From Chrysomallon squamiferum (lineage: Eukaryota; Mollusca; Gastropoda; Neomphalida; Peltospiridae), in contig CM022672.1 of the NCBI GenBank assembly GCA_012295275.1, forward strand, positions 29,488,472-29,552,471: a stretch of 64,000 nucleotides of DNA. Reading direction: 5' to 3'. Below the pieces are notes generated by a model, which saw only the letters and a program-made list of their open reading frames with translations, was not told where the DNA came from and did no database searches. Shown one piece after another: positions 37,929 to 51,625 of the stretch. The position numbers and the translations under genes were made by a program. The stretch's first letter is position 1; each line of letters starts with the position of its first letter.

Positions 37929-39730
37929 CTAGAATTGGCTAACTAGTGTTCCCCTGCACCATACAGGTTGCGTTCCACTTCTGTTGTCTTCCACTTGTGT
38001 TGTCTTATCTTGAAAACCTTTCCTTTTTGCATGGATAGCCGTCCTACGTTTTTTAGCATCAAATGTCAATTTGATGGAAAGATTCACAATCCTGACCATA
38101 TCTTGGCATTCACATTCATGAATAGTGAACTTCCCAGATTCGATCCCAAGTTTCGTGAACAACTTTACAACAGAGACCCTACCATCATTAAAATGGTTAA
38201 CTGCACTGAAAACAGCATCTTCAATCACATCAGCCTCCACATAGTATTCCTTGTTGCACCTGTCCCATATCTACATGTTCAAACAGTCATTTACATTTTG
38301 TGTCTTGCCATGCAAGCATTTGCTCAGTAGACTTTCTTTTGACAGGCTTGATAAAGTCCACTATAGCCTTAGGTAGTCCTTTCTTTTGTTTCTGGACCCA
38401 CACCAGGAGTCTTCCGCATCCGGGCATAGTTCATGCATTGGGTTCTCAGTGGTAGATGCCACATTTGGAAGTACAGCATTTTCAGACTTCTGCATCCCTC
38501 TCAAATCACCAGCATGCTGCCTTATCGCAAAATCAAAGTAGTTCTGCAGAGTGTTAATGGTTTTGTCAGTCTGTCTGCCAGCACCTGCAAGACCTTTGCC
38601 ATCAGAAAGTTTTTAGCCTTTGTTGTCATTTATTAGTCTCCTCAGTCTGGCCCCCAATCATTTTTGTAAATGACCAACACATTCGTGTTTTGTGATGGAA
38701 ATATTCTCACAAGGTTTACTCTAACACACTTTTTTTATAGGATGCAGAGTCTCCATCCCCCAAATAGTCGGTGTGTTTTGAAGACGGCAAGTATTTTCAG
38801 ATCTTTGGAAAATCCTAACTGCCCCAACAGACTCCATCGCACCTGCACTACCAGTATGATTAGCTTTACAGTTATAGTTCAGCTTCCATTGTCGATAATT
38901 CTCAGACTCCTTATTCTTGCCCTTTCACTTCAAACATCCCCTACAGATATTTGACAAAACTTCTGAATCTAAACATTTCCCAGAATCAACAGAAATACAT
39001 GTAACCACACCGTGGTGGGTAGCATGACCACGTGTTTGCCACGTGCTGTCCAGTGACAGTCGGCAGTCACAGGGTTGTTATCTCTACCCACAGCCGAGTT
39101 ACTTTTTTTTACATTTCACTTCTTCTGCTGCCTTCTGCATACTGTCTACTGCAACATCCTTATTAGCATTAAGCACCTTTCTGAAAAAAAATTCTGTAAT
39201 TGTTTTTTGTCATTCGTGGTGGACCATTTGTGTACAGAGTAAAATTTTCCAGAGCACCATAACCCCTAACTATTGACCAAATGTATGACTCCAACCTCAC
39301 ATTTATTTCCTGTGTTGATTTTGTCAAACTGTCACCTTTTACAGTTTTGGAAGTTTCCAATGAGGTTTTCCAGTCACACTCAAGGCACTTTATCTCTAGG
39401 ACATGAAAAAAACCCACTGCCTGGCAGAAATGTACACAGCACACACAAGGCCAAATGCAGTGTATTCAACACACCTCATATTTTCATGAATAAATGTACA
39501 TAAAATATTCATATCAACAGGAATAAAACCTTCCTGTACATTATCTAGCAAGTTCCTAACATTACTTTGAGTAGAGTTTCTTCCAACTTTGCACTCTGAC
39601 CATTATGTTTACCAAGTCTCAGCTTCATGGGGGCTGCCATCTTGGATTTTACCATAGAATTTTCTCTTCGTTTTTCAGGTGCTAGATCTACCTTATTGCT
39701 TGCTCCCATCCTAAATAACTCATCAGCTAT
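37929..39730 (-). pseudogene. Mutator-like transposase relic
   Basis: Minus-strand pieces in order: MGASNKVDLAPEKRRENS (39706), CVEYTAFGLV, LECDWKTSLETSK, EINVRLESYIWSIVRGYGA, NNYRIFFQKG, VAVDSMQKAAEEVK, a DSGKCLDSEVLS strand, then GKKLSDGKGLAG-like, TLQNYFDFAIRQHAGDL, HELCPDAEDSWCG, AIVDFIKP, CLHGKTQNVNE, and the C-terminal ADVIEDAVFSAVNHFNDG to about 37929. This order fits the widespread invertebrate proteins annotated as Mutator-like transposase domain. At least six stops or frameshifts break it. A CCAAT/TATA promoter sits just upstream. Confidence 0.7.
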
Positions 39731-39867
39731 CTTTACTAGTACCTAAACTTCAATTGCATTTACTTTTTAACTGACGATGGCAAATATTTGAACTGTATAT
39801 AGAAGATGGAATTTGTTTTCAGACCAAGATCAAACCTTAAAACACTGACATGAATGGCTGCTTCCCT

Positions 39868-39905
39868 CAGGCCCCTATATAACGAGAGCTGTGATTGGCT
39901 GATTG
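39868..39905 (-). promoter_or_regulatory. CCAAT/TATA promoter of the Mutator-like relic
   Basis: On the minus strand CAGCCAATCAC is followed 9 nt later by GTTATATAGGGG, about 165-170 bp before the first recognisable codons at 39706. Order and spacing are those of a pol II core promoter. Confidence 0.5.
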
Positions 39906-40159
39906 CTAAATGTCTATGAAACCTGTCTGCATTGAAATATTTTTCATTTGTTGTTTGTAAATTATGGTATCCAAGGTAAATTATGTTGCTAAGAGGGATA
40001 AACAAAACTTTTTCAAGAAAAAGGATCCAATTTATTGATATTTCAGATAAATTATGGTAAAAATATTTGTATTCAATTTGAAATTGGATTCTGTATGTAA
40101 AACTTAACAAATAGATATCTTTCAATGTTTTTTTTTAATTTTACAATAAATTTATATTT

Positions 40160-41520
40160 ATTTGGTCTTCTACCTTAACTGGAAGGTCAGTATGAAGATT
40201 GGCAGCAGAGCCATGTATAAGTTGATGGGAAACATTGTTTCCCTGTAGCAGTACAATACCTTATTCACAGTTCTCTCCTTCCGAGTTTTTCCATCAGTGG
40301 TGAGTGCCTGCTTCTTTGCTTTGTTGATGATTTCACAGACCCTCTCACATGCTTCTCTGGACAGGGCTGTAGGCATCTCTTAGATCAGGAGGCACCCAAG
40401 CGAAATAGAAAACCCTGAATGCGTTCATAATTTTCAAGTTGTTTTTAGTGACATCATACACTGACAACCATCTGTGTGCTACCCTTTGTTCTGGTTTAGT
40501 GAAATTTATTCCAAGAATATTGCAAAGTTCTTTAAACATTTCTCTAATGTCCAGACACCATTTAAATTCAGTATGGAGATCATCCATGAACCCTTCAACA
40601 GTCTTACTGAAATAGCTGCAGAACCTTTGGACTGAATGGTGGATATGATGGCAGATATCACCATCAATATCTATGTAACAATGTTTCAAAACCAGCTGTT
40701 TTCCCCTGATGTGGTTCATGGAGTCGGAAAAGTTGGAAATGACAGTATGATGTCATACTCTTCAAAAGTGTTTGTGACTAACTCTAGCAGTATCTTCTCA
40801 TTCACCACTGGTATATCCTGCGATTTAAAATGCTTCAACAGAACTTCGTGTTCAAGTTCAGAATAGTAACTCACAAGAATAGTTGATATCTTTTTATTGT
40901 TATTGCCAAAACATTCATCCAAATTCATGAGATACCTTTAAATCATGAACCAGTCTCACTGTATTTACAACGCCAAGACCCTCGCATAATTTGTATGAAG
41001 CAGTAGTACAGTTCCACCATATCTAGTGCCTTTTTGTCCCGACTACACTCCTTGGTGTACTGAATTAGTTTAGGTGCAAAGAATGTTCAGCCATGAAAGA
41101 CAGAGTGAATGTCTCCATGTTCTGACGTCTATCAATGACAGTAACATTTGGAGCAGGCTGAGCTTCTGTTCTGTTTGGGACTACTTTGGCACAATTTAGG
41201 GGTGCACCGTAGGGAATGGGCCTACCTGTACCATCAGCAGCTGGTCCAGGCCTAAGCAGGTTCTCATTCTCAGCACCATCAGTTACAGCTTCTGTCACAG
41301 GCAGTGCAGGTGTTGACTGCCGATCACACCATATCTTAACATGCTGGTTTTTACTTGCATGCTTTTTCAAGTGTGATTTGCCTTTTCCGTTGTGTTACAC
41401 CCTGTCATTGCACCAAGCATAAACAGCAACACCAGGTTGATCGATTTTGCGAACCCACTCACTAAGAAAATCACTGAGTTTGTCCTTTTCTTCCAGTGAA
41501 TTCCATCAAAAAGTGTTCTT
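40160..41520 (-). pseudogene. hAT-like transposase relic
   Basis: Minus-strand blocks in order: EEKDKLSDFLSEWVRKID and AVYAWCNDRV with an NHTHLKKHASKNQHVK zinc-finger-like segment (41500-41330), FMAEHSLHL (41080), MNLDECFGNNNKK and STILVSYYSELEHEVLL (40928-40830), DIDGDICHHIHHSVQRF, TKPEQRVAHRWLSVYDVTKN (40490-40430), then KTRKERTVNKVLYCYRETM and NLYMALLPIFILTFQ. The HRWLS/CHH blocks match hAT-like transposases of a type common in invertebrate genomes. Stops and frame changes occur near 41400, 41060, 40700 and 40375. Confidence 0.55.
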
Positions 41521-42178
41521 GACTCCACAATCAGCCGCCTTCAGACTTTGTACGACATCCCACTGAAATCACAAAATCCCCAACAATGGACAGATTTTCG
41601 ATGCATTCACAAACAATACCATCATTTTGTCCAACATGACACGACCAATGTATACAATCTCTGCTTTGGTCTTGTGCAGATGATAGTTCGCGAGACAGAT
41701 CTGGCTAGTGGTGAATAAGTAAATATGGTGGCCACAATAGGCGCAGCCATGTTAGATCTAAAGTTGGATCTAAACTCCATAAATTTTAGGTGGAACAAAT
41801 GAAATTTGAAAAGTGGTGGATTTTTAAAAATTTACTTGGCGCAACAAAAAGGCAGAATTCTGCCGAAAGGAGGCAAACTTTATCCATGGGTAATCATGAG
41901 GTTTCCAGGGATGTTGTGACCAGCTCCTTGAACGAACTCTTCAACAGTCTTGCTCCCATCTCGTCTGTCCATACATAACTGATGAAGTCAGGACTGTAAC
42001 TTCGAGACTCGCCATGATCAGTGAATTAGTTTCTACCCAGAAAGATACCAAACACCACACAGATTTTCAATTCTATGATTCTGTGCCTCAGAGATTGTTT
42101 GTACACTGTTCGCCATCAAGGGTGACTTGGTAAACATTCCATATCTGTTGTGGAAAGAGCATAGTGATGCAGTAGAGC

Positions 42179-45100
42179 AGTGTTTCCCAACCTTTTTTGT
42201 ACTAGTGCCCCCTTGGATTTTCATATCGCCCCCACTTCCAAAATTCATTCATAAGTGACAACATACAATGTTTTAAAACAAATGAAGTCCTGAGTAATGT
42301 TTGATAAACTTACATTTAGTCTTTTAAAAGTCTTAAGCACGAATTTAGAAGGAAAAATATATAAAAAAATGTTGATGTAAATATTGTATTTAATGCAAAA
42401 AGAAAACATTCAAGTAACGTCCTTTTCAATAAAATGTTTCTTAATTAAAAATACATTTCTCAATAAAAAATAGTGGTAGAGGATGCAGCTAAAATTTTTA
42501 ATGAGATTGTTGAATTTGGTGCTCACAGGCTAATTCCTTCACCCTCAGGTCAATGCTATTTAGAAGTAATCTTAAATCTCCTTTTAATGATTTGCAGGCG
42601 ATTTCTTTGTTTTGTGAGAAGCTGAGTGACTGCACTAAATCCGCGTTCAGCCATATATGAAGTTGGGAAAGCTATGAAATAAAGCTTAATTGATTCCCAC
42701 AACTTGGGATATCTTCCAGGAATTTTTTTTTAGTAACCAAAATTGTTGGTATGATTGTTTGAAGCGAGGCTTGAATTCGAAGTCGTTTTTTAGAGCAATC
42801 AACTCTTCTTGTATTTCAAGATTGGTTTCATTTACACAAGCGTCTGTAAATGGATTCAGAAACCAGTCTGGTATTTCCATATTTGTAAGATCTTGGTATC
42901 TACAGCTCATGTCCTTGTGCAGTGTTTCCAAATGATCACAATAAATCAAGAGGTTGTCTTCCAGTTTGGAGTTATCAGACTCATCATTTTGTTCTTCATT
43001 AAGTTTTGGAAACTGAGACAGATTCCGATGGCCAATATTATTCTTGAAGAAGGTCAGCTTGTCCAAGAATGTACAAATCTTAGCTTTTGCTTGGATAAGA
43101 GTTAGATCACTGCCTTGCAGTTCCAAATTGAGATCGTTGAATATGGTGAATAGATCTGTTAAATAGGCAATGTCTGTTTTCTTAGATAAAAGATAATCAT
43201 TCAAATGATTACATTTATTTTCCTGAAGAAATTGCACTATGCTGTTGAAAAGAGAATAAAATCGTTTTAAAAAGTTTCCTTTGGATAACCACCTCATTTT
43301 GGTATGGAATAGAAGGCAATCAAATTCTTCATCGTTACAGAGTTGTTGAACCATTTGGGAACTGAGGGGTTGCCACTTTATTTTATTTACTGCCTTAATA
43401 ACAACATCAAGGGATTTATGAAGCTGATCACTTAAGTTCCTGGCAAACAGATGTTGCTGATGAATTACGCAATGTATTGTAAAGACACTGGGTACAGCTT
43501 TCTTTAAAAATGCAAGAAAACCTTTGTACTGACCTGTTAATGTCACGCAAACAATAATATTGCTCATTGGGATATCTTTTTCTTTGAGGAACTGCTCAAC
43601 TTCAGTAAAAAATAGATTCACCTCGAGTGACCGTTTCGAGTTCCTTTGCAAACAGCAGTTCTTGCACAACATTATCTTTAATAAAATGAGCATATCCCAA
43701 AAGTAGAGCTTCATTGCCTGGTAGTGAAGATTCATCCAGTTGTAAACCAAATTGTTGACTTTTAAGTGTGTCACATAATATTTCTTCAATATCCGTGGCC
43801 ATTTCGTCGACTCTTCTTTGTACAGAATTATTACTACGTAGAATTGCTTTGATAATTGTACTTGGTGAATCATTGTGTACTACTGTATGTAAGACTTCCT
43901 ACATAGCTGGCAAAATCAGTTGCTCTCCAATTGTATGAGGCTTTCCTGACCTAGCAGTCATTTTGGAGATATTGTATGAACAAATAAGTCCATCGTCGCT
44001 TTTTTGTGATTGTTTTGCCACAAGGGAGACGATGGTGTTTCTCTTGCGAAATTTGTCTCGTAACGTTTGAAAGTATGAAAAATTATCTTTCTCTTTGTCA
44101 GGATGCATCTTTTTAAAGTGCTCGAAAAGCCTGGATGGTTTCATCGCCTTGTTGGAGATACTTTCTCACAAAGAAGGCACATCGGTCATTGCTTATTATT
44201 TGGAGAACTAATAAATCCATACTTCAGATATTCAACGGTATATTGTCTGCACTTTCGTTTTGATGACCTATCAGTCATAATTATGGGTTGTTAAATAAAT
44301 TCACTGAAAATAAGTAAAATAGTTAGAGGCAAACAAAGAATATCACCATAGCAATTTAAGTAAGCATGTCTAATTTGAACTAAACATTTTATTAACAATT
44401 TTTTTTTTTATAAACAATATATTTTTTGTTATTTGAAATAGAAAAATTATAATAAGGATAAGTTAATTAAATGATTGTAAGCAACCTTTGCAGTTGTTGT
44501 TTTCCAACTAACTCGACTGTTTGACAATAATTGTAACTGACTGCTTACTTGCATGCAATAACCTTCAAACTAAAATTTACTCTGGAAACATGCCAAATTC
44601 ATTAAACGCCAAGTATATTTTTAACTTACGAAAGACTAAAACAAAGTTAAAATAATTAAATTGCATTTTAGTGTTCACTTTGCAACTCATTTAGGGGTTT
44701 CAGTTTGAAGAATTAACTGTACCAGCATTGACACGTACTCTGTAGTCTCAGACCAGTAAGATCACACGTACCAACTTTGGCTAAAAACATACATTATCAC
44801 GCATAAATCAATCATTCAATGACCTAATATACACAATTGTTCGTCTTATGACTTTTATGTTCGGAACTTTCATTCAAATCCAATCCTAATCCCCAATTTT
44901 GCATATGAATATGAGCAGGGTAATAAAAAAACACTTGTCACTATCATGGCCATGTAAAAACTGACCATGGACAACTCACTTGGAACCGACTGAGCTGCAG
45001 TCAACAACTTCACATGTTCATACAGCGAGATTGTGTTCATGCAACAACATCAGTGAGCAATTGAGATAAAATACAAGCTTAAGTGTTACTTTTTATAGTA

Positions 45101-45290
45101 CTGCATGTTACTATTCTTGTGTGAACAATTTATAGAATTGTAGCTTTTAATCTATTTTACATAGTAATATTTAAATTTGTGATATGATGTATTTTAGATA
45201 ACGCCCCCTTATGTGCGTTCGGTGGCCCCAAATGAAGAAAAGACTCGCAACGCCCCCTTGTAACTCGCCAGCGCCCACAACCCCTTGCCA
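42179..45290 (-). mobile_element. hAT (ZBED5/SCAND3-type) transposon relic
   Basis: CAGTGTTTCCCAACC at 42179 is a typical hAT terminus, followed by GTGCCCCC and CGCCCCC subterminal motifs (42206-42235). Further CGCCCCCTT motifs at 45203-45270 flank the other side. The mirror-image terminus could not be found, so the right boundary is approximate. The flanks look like another decayed element, suggesting nested insertion. Confidence 0.6.
42498..44278 (-). pseudogene. hAT transposase, ZBED5/SCAND3-like, broken
   Basis: The frame from ATG 44278 starts MTDRSSKRKCRQYTVEYLKYG and hits a stop after PNNKQ. A BED zinc finger follows in pieces (CLLCEKV, MKPSRLFEHFKKMHPDK). Then come DGLICSYNISKMTA, QFGLQLDESSLPGNEALL (RNase H-like core with the D-E-S element), TLTGQYKGFLAFLKK, FTIHCVIHQQHLFARNL, TKMRWLSKGNFLKRF, and the C-terminal dimerisation motif SYMAERGFSAVTQLLTKQRN (42640 region). 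The last segment is shifted by an extra A before DLRLLLNSIDLRVKEL and ends at TAA 42498-42500. Several frameshifts and stops make it inactive. Confidence 0.8.
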
Positions 45291-45299
45291 TTGACCCAA

Positions 45300-48200
45300 G
45301 AGCAATGGATACAGACAAATAGTTGCCATCTTTGCTCCTGACTATATTAAACAAAACTAGTTGTCAGCTCTCGAGTTTGGCATGACCTGTCAATTGGTCT
45401 CTCTTGTCTAAATGCTGACATTTTGGTTGAGTGTGGTGATCTTGGGCAGATCCAGGATGTATTTGTCAAATAAATGTGATAGAATTATTTTGATTATATC
45501 CTGAACTTGTTTTAAAATTTCTTAGAAATCAAGAATTTTACCTTAAATTATAAACATATTTTCACACAGCTCTTTAGCCTTTGCTTTGACTAATTTTGAA
45601 TTTTTATATTGAAAATCTTTACTATTTTGCTATATTTACTTTTGTTTGACACCTAATATGCGATATGTTTTATTATGCTGGGGTGTCATTACATATTCAT
45701 TCATTCTGGCTACATGAACCCCAGGCAAAGTGGTGTATTGCCAGTTAGGATTATTAATGAGTTGTTTCTGTCTGACATTTGTCTTTACAATAGTCCATTT
45801 TCTTTTCACCGAAAACCCACCAAATAAATAAAATCACTATATTCCCTTTTTTCTTGCCACGATTTCTACAAGCTTTCAATTAATGTTGCATAGTGCTTAT
45901 TGTTAAAATACTGTTATTTAAAACCAAAAAGCCCAGCCCTTTTCCTATGGTCATCTTGAAGTCAGCGTAAATTAGTCTGTACTCTTTATTCTTTCTTTTT
46001 TTAAGTTGGTCATTTTTCCATCCTGTCTTTGAAAAATTGTCAGCATTGTTTCAAGTACTTTAGTGAACGTTGCATTCACAATGTTAACATGTTTTGGAAT
46101 GAAGACAGCACCATTTTTTACATCACCTAGTTGAACAAGTAAGAGATGGTGGTGTTTTTTTCTTTCTTAATATAAAATGTAATGATCTAGTGGTGATCCA
46201 AGCACTGCACACTTTGAAATAAATTGGGTGGTGATTATATATTTTTTTTTTTTTAAAAAGAGAACAAAAAGATGTATTGAGATGACATCATGTGGGTATT
46301 TTTTTTACATTTCCATGAGAAAATGCCTATCACTAACCTCTTAAGTTCTATCCAAGACAGGGAAAATGTTAATTCTGCTTAAATTCACAAAATGTATCTT
46401 CCATTACATATTTTTTTAAAGTGATTGTAGTCAGTAGTTATTATGAAGTACGAAGTTCATTGAAAAAAAATTATATTCTGATAAAATTTTGTTACAAATT
46501 TTTTACTTGCTTTACATTTCAAAGGAGTACATAAAGTTAAGCTGATCATCACCATTACATCTGTTATTTTATTACATTTATTTGTTTATTTGTTCCTATT
46601 TATTTTTATTTTTATTTACTTAAAAATACACTGTGAAAGTTTAAATGTGGAAAAAAGATCCCTAAACTTGTATTAAAATGTTTCAGTTTTATTTTTTATC
46701 ATCTTTTTTTTCCATACGTGATTACTTTTGTCTTTCAGTTACATACAAATGTCCAAAATTTTAATCCAATGCATACTTCCTAGATTCTAAAATTACTGTT
46801 ACTAAACAAGGAAAGAAAACATTATTTCAGAGTAAAAAGTACATCTAAATTTTAAAAATATTTCTTCTGTACAGGATTTTTTGAAAATGTCCCTTTGATG
46901 GTACTTACAAATGTTAGTCACATTTTGTATACTGTTATTATTTTGATTATCGTCTTCGTTGTTGTACTTAAAATTATTAAGAGATTTTTATTTTCTTGTC
47001 ATATTTTATGATTGTTAAAGACCCTTGGCCAGTATCACACATAAAGATTCTGGTTTAAAAATGCAGTGCTTTTATTGTTTAGACAGTTTTAATAAATGGT
47101 ACTGTCATCTATGAAGGAGATGAATTGTTTTTTGTTTATTTAGATAGTATGCACATGCTATCAAAGGAAACACTATTAAAAACCACTTTAAGATGGAAAC
47201 AGTTGATGTTTAAGTTGTGTGTTTATGAGTTTTGTCATGTGCAATACATAAAAGTAAAATAATTTTTACTTGTAGTTGGACATCACATTCCAGATTCTGC
47301 CTTCATTTTTCTCGAGTTTTTTTCTTCCCCAGCAGGTTTTTGTCTTAGTTATTATTCTTGTATAAATGTTCATTTATGATGATGTTTAATGTTGAAATAA
47401 TTATATTAGGTCTTTGTCAAAAGCAGTTCCAGCTTTCATTGTGCTTTTGTTTTTTGTAAAGAGCTGTTATTCTTTTTAATAACATTATTTAATTCTTTAT
47501 TTCTTTCTTATTTTATTTTATTTTATTTCTAATTTCAAGGTGATCAAATAAATAAAAAAATTAATAAATAAATAAAATAAAAAAAGAGTAATAATAATTA
47601 ATATATATTAATATAAAGTAATAATGTTTCTTCCTTGTACGTAAATCGGTTTCAACAAGTCAAGTGCAGATTGCTTATTTTAATAAAATATTTAATAAAA
47701 TATACATCAAATATAAAATAGCTTAGTGAGATATTGTTTTCATTCAGCATTTGAATTAATACATCTCCAGACTTACTGGTTGTTGAATAGTTTTAACTTT
47801 CGTATTAAATGGAAGAAAATTTAAAGAAATTAAAGTTTCCATACATGAAATCAGTGACAAACATGTTAATACTGTACAAATTATTTAAAAAATTTAATTT
47901 CTTGTTTGTTTTTTTTTTGTTTTTTTTTTTCCAACAAAGAAATGGTAATGGTTATTTTAATCAAATTTTGAAATTTTTTATTATTTCTGTTAAATTTGAT
48001 TAGAAATTTTAATACTGTACAGTTCGTAGTCTAAAATTAAATCTATTTTTTAATATATGTAATCGGAAAAAATATGTAGTTTGTGACAAAAATAAAAATA
48101 AAATAAAATTATATTGTTTATTAATTTTTTTATTGTATATTAATTGACATCTCGTTGTGCAGCTGGAATCAGCTTTGTATCAAATGATTTACAGTGTGTT

Positions 48201-50163
48201 CAACTATCGGAACTGGAAATTTGTTATTCTTGACATAATTTGTTGCTAACAAAAAGGACCTAAAATTAGCATGGACCAACAGGAACGATAACTCGTAACG
48301 GCACAGTTTGCTGAAAAGGCTTCAGATTTCTCCAATTTAATGGGTACAAATTACACCTGAATGTTCCTTGCTGATGGGTTCTGACTCGGGGAACATTACT
48401 AACTATAAAAGTAATACATTAATCTTATAAGAAATTACAATTTCAGTTTATTATGCACGCATTTGCTCAAAAATAATCCAGTTTGAAAAGTTTTATTACG
48501 TTGAAAGGTAATTACGAAAGGTGTGGTATATCATGGTTTGGGAATATGAACAACCATTCTTACCTTCAGTAGGGTATGTCATTAAAAGATCGGGACATGA
48601 ACGTAAAATTGTTGAATTTGGAAGTTTAAAACCTCGATAACACGTTTTCCATGCATACACGGAAATGTCCGATCGAAATTTAAGATGGCGGCGTTCGATG
48701 GCGGTCAGTGTTAGCAAACTTTAAAACATACATTCCTGAATGATGCAATCAGTTGTACATGGATTATTAACGTAATTTTAAAAGATATATCAAATAAACA
48801 ATACTTCGTATATAAAGACGTCCATTACTGAATAGAAATTGTTGAAACGGTCGAAATATTTTTGTTTTTTTGTACCCGTTTCGAACGACATTTTTTTTTT
48901 TTTTTTTTTTTCAATTACTATTACAATGTCGCCAGCAAAAATCAACATAAATACAAAAAGAATATATTTCCATTCTCAAGGCCATATTTACATGTAAAAA
49001 TCAAATTAATTAAGTGTTATTTAAATGATTGCCCTAATACATTCATTAAAGTGCTTCATACCAGATTTGGGGCATAATTTTTTTTTTTTGGTTGTTTTTT
49101 TTGTTTTTTTTTAGTTCCGTATAAAAACATTTATTAAAAATTATTTTTTTAGTCTTTCGTTGAAACAAAAAGGATTCATCTTCTAAAACCTGTACTATTA
49201 TGTATGCAAAAATGGATTCAGATGTTCCTGTGGCCTTCCGCATAAAGTGATCCACATGAGGCAGTTTTGGTAAATTCAATTTTGGCACGGATTTTACATC
49301 AGATATTCGTTCCGAATGCCGATCATCACTGTTGCACAGTATGTATCTAGGTATCTTTACCATGACTGGTTAAGCTTCGGAACAACGTTGAATAACACAA
49401 ATATTTTCGTTACTGTTGAATTCGCAACGTAAACTTAACATTCTACCATTATCATCTTTTTTTGTTTTAATAACCGAAAAATCCACTTCGCTAAATAAAA
49501 TTACAACACCCTATTTATGCCCTATTTTACATGAATTAACGATAATATTGCCTTTAAAGTCTTTAAATGTTTTTGTTTTTTTTAATATTATCATTGTCTA
49601 ATTTTGCATTTTTGAATAAATTTACAATTAAATTGCCAGTTCGCCTAAGCGTTGTGAGAAACAATTTTTGCTACATTAAATATAAAAAATACACCGAATA
49701 TTCAGAAATAACTAGTTTGAGTAAATAGAATAAAAGGTCAAAGAAACTTAACAAACACAAAAATAGTCTACAAATAAATAAACACAAAAGTTAAAATAGA
49801 AAACGACACGGATTATAAAGGTTTAACGGTCGACAGTTGTCCAGGTATTGGCTTTTTTTGGAATAGTTTTTACTATTCATCACTGGTCTTTATATTGTTA
49901 TTTCTCTATATTGGAGCAGTGCAAATAGCCTAGTCGAACTCATTTATTTATTGATTTATTTACTTTAGTCCTGTTATATTTATTTCTTCAAATATTGATT
50001 TGCATTACACAACAATCAGTATTCATATAAATTACAGAACAGTCATAATCTAAACAACTCACCAGTTATCTAGAAAAACAATAATAGATCATATTTCCAA
50101 CCTAACTAAATGTGTCAATATAGCAATATTACATATTCTGTATTAAATGGTAACATCATCTAA

Positions 50164-50194
<31 letters not shown>

Positions 50195-51460
50195 TGAAAT
50201 AAAATAAAATAAACGCAGGTAACGCACAACGAACTACAAATTTCTGTAACTGACTTTAATCAATAGTTTTGTCTACTGTTTTTAATAGTTTGAAACAGAA
50301 GATAACACAAAACAATTGTAAAATAGAGAAAGAAACACATCATTTCGTTTACTGCTCCTCTAATGCGAGCCGAAGCGTAGTGCAGTTGCCTACGATAATG
50401 GTAATTTGGCTGCTGAAAAGCCGATTGGCTAGTATTGTACAAAAATCGACGGTCACTGTAAAGAGTGTCGCTGGAATGAACTCGGTGGAATCCTTTACGG
50501 AAATTTTCTTCCGGAGCTATTCTCTTATGCTTACGTGAGCTTAACGTTTCTCTCGTGTATTTTTGTTTCCTCTTTCATTCGAATTCGAAAACTGTCTTCT
50601 ACGGCCACAACTGTTGCAAATTACAGAAAACAAAACAAAACAAATAAAATAAAATAAAATAAACTATTGATAACAGATTTGAAACGATTACCTGCAATAA
50701 ACAGAATCCAAACCTAAGTAAAGTGTATCAGAATAGATTTCATCTATTCCGGTATATTGAAGTATGCAGCACACTACTATCATGAACATTTTATAATCCA
50801 CTGAAAAGGTTATTGCTGGTGCAGAGGTGAGATTGAAACGATATCTAAAAATGGTTTCCACAAACTCATCCAGTATAGCATGCTTGAAATATCGCTAAAC
50901 GATTCAGTCGCAGGAACGGTACTCGGTCGTTAAGTGTGAAGTGTCTCCAAAGTAGAAATAAACGAATGAAATAAAGCGGAAGCTAACTCCGTAATGTGTA
51001 CAAAACGCACAGAAGATCAAATCCGTTAAAGCAACAATTTATTCAGTTTGATTTCGTTTTCAGGTTTTATGGTTGACAGTGTTTTCTCTGAGGCCCGTGA
51101 TATACGTGTATTGTCGGTCATCCCAGAAACGTTTGCTATCTAATTGCGGAAAGTCGATGAAAATTAAACTGTTGACATGAGATTTGACGTCACAGTTAAA
51201 GCTATCAATCTGGAAGTTGGGCGAGTTTACACGAACAATACAAGGTAATCTACAGAGTTGATGGTAAAGGCAAAACGTAGGCTTTCTTTTCCATTTATCG
51301 TTGACGAAGTTATTTGGAGCGATTCTCTAAACTGAAGGCAGCTAAAATTTCATGTTGCAGCAGTATTGCATTGTTATTATCTAAGTGAATGAGAGAAAGA
51401 CGTTTTGCAGTACGGGCATTTTGAGAGGCTTTTAAGAAACTGTTTTTTGTTTTGAATGTT
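45300..51460. other. Long AT-rich stretch without recognisable genes
   Basis: No exon set or transposase was recognised over about 6 kb. A minus-strand ORF at 49046-49363 (LPKLPHVDHFMRKATGTSE core) has protein-like composition but no known family. CACCCTATTTATGCCCTAT at about 49507 repeats 34134-34152. T and A runs lie at 48890-48910 and 50170-50192. 51360-51460 is the conserved 3' flank of the U1 gene copy 2. Confidence 0.45.
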
Positions 51461-51625
51461 CAGGGGTTAGCGCGAACGCAGACCCCCACACTAAAAAATT
51501 ACGTACTCGAGTCGCTCGCATTTGGGGCGATCGCACGGGTCAGCCCGACCGGAGTGCAATGGAAAGGCCTCGCCCTGGGAGGACCACCTTGCGGATGATG
51601 GTAACCTCCCGTACCAAGTAAGTAT
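51461..51625 (-). ncRNA. U1 snRNA copy 2, body intact in length but mutated and promoterless
   Basis: Reverse complement of 51625-51461 is 165 nt and matches the 17634-17798 U1 with about five substitutions. The 5' splice-site-pairing segment reads ACTTACTTG instead of ACTTACCTG. The stem-loop I loop has TCATCC for TGATCC, and stem-loop III has GAGCGAC for GGGCGAC, breaking a pair. The Sm site AATTTTTTAG and the U1A loop remain. A LINE sits directly upstream of the 9-bp target duplication adjoining U1 +1, so the natural promoter is now 4.2 kb away at 55813-55990. The gene is therefore probably dead. Confidence 0.93.

Noticed and set aside
45176-45300. Right terminal inverted repeat of the hAT element
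   Set aside because: CGCCCCC motifs are present but in the same direction as at the left end, and no copy of the CAGTGTTTCCC terminus or an 8-bp duplication could be matched.
49046-49363. Conserved gene on the minus strand
   Set aside because: Protein-like composition but no recognised family, no splice partners and a poly-lysine tail from a T run.
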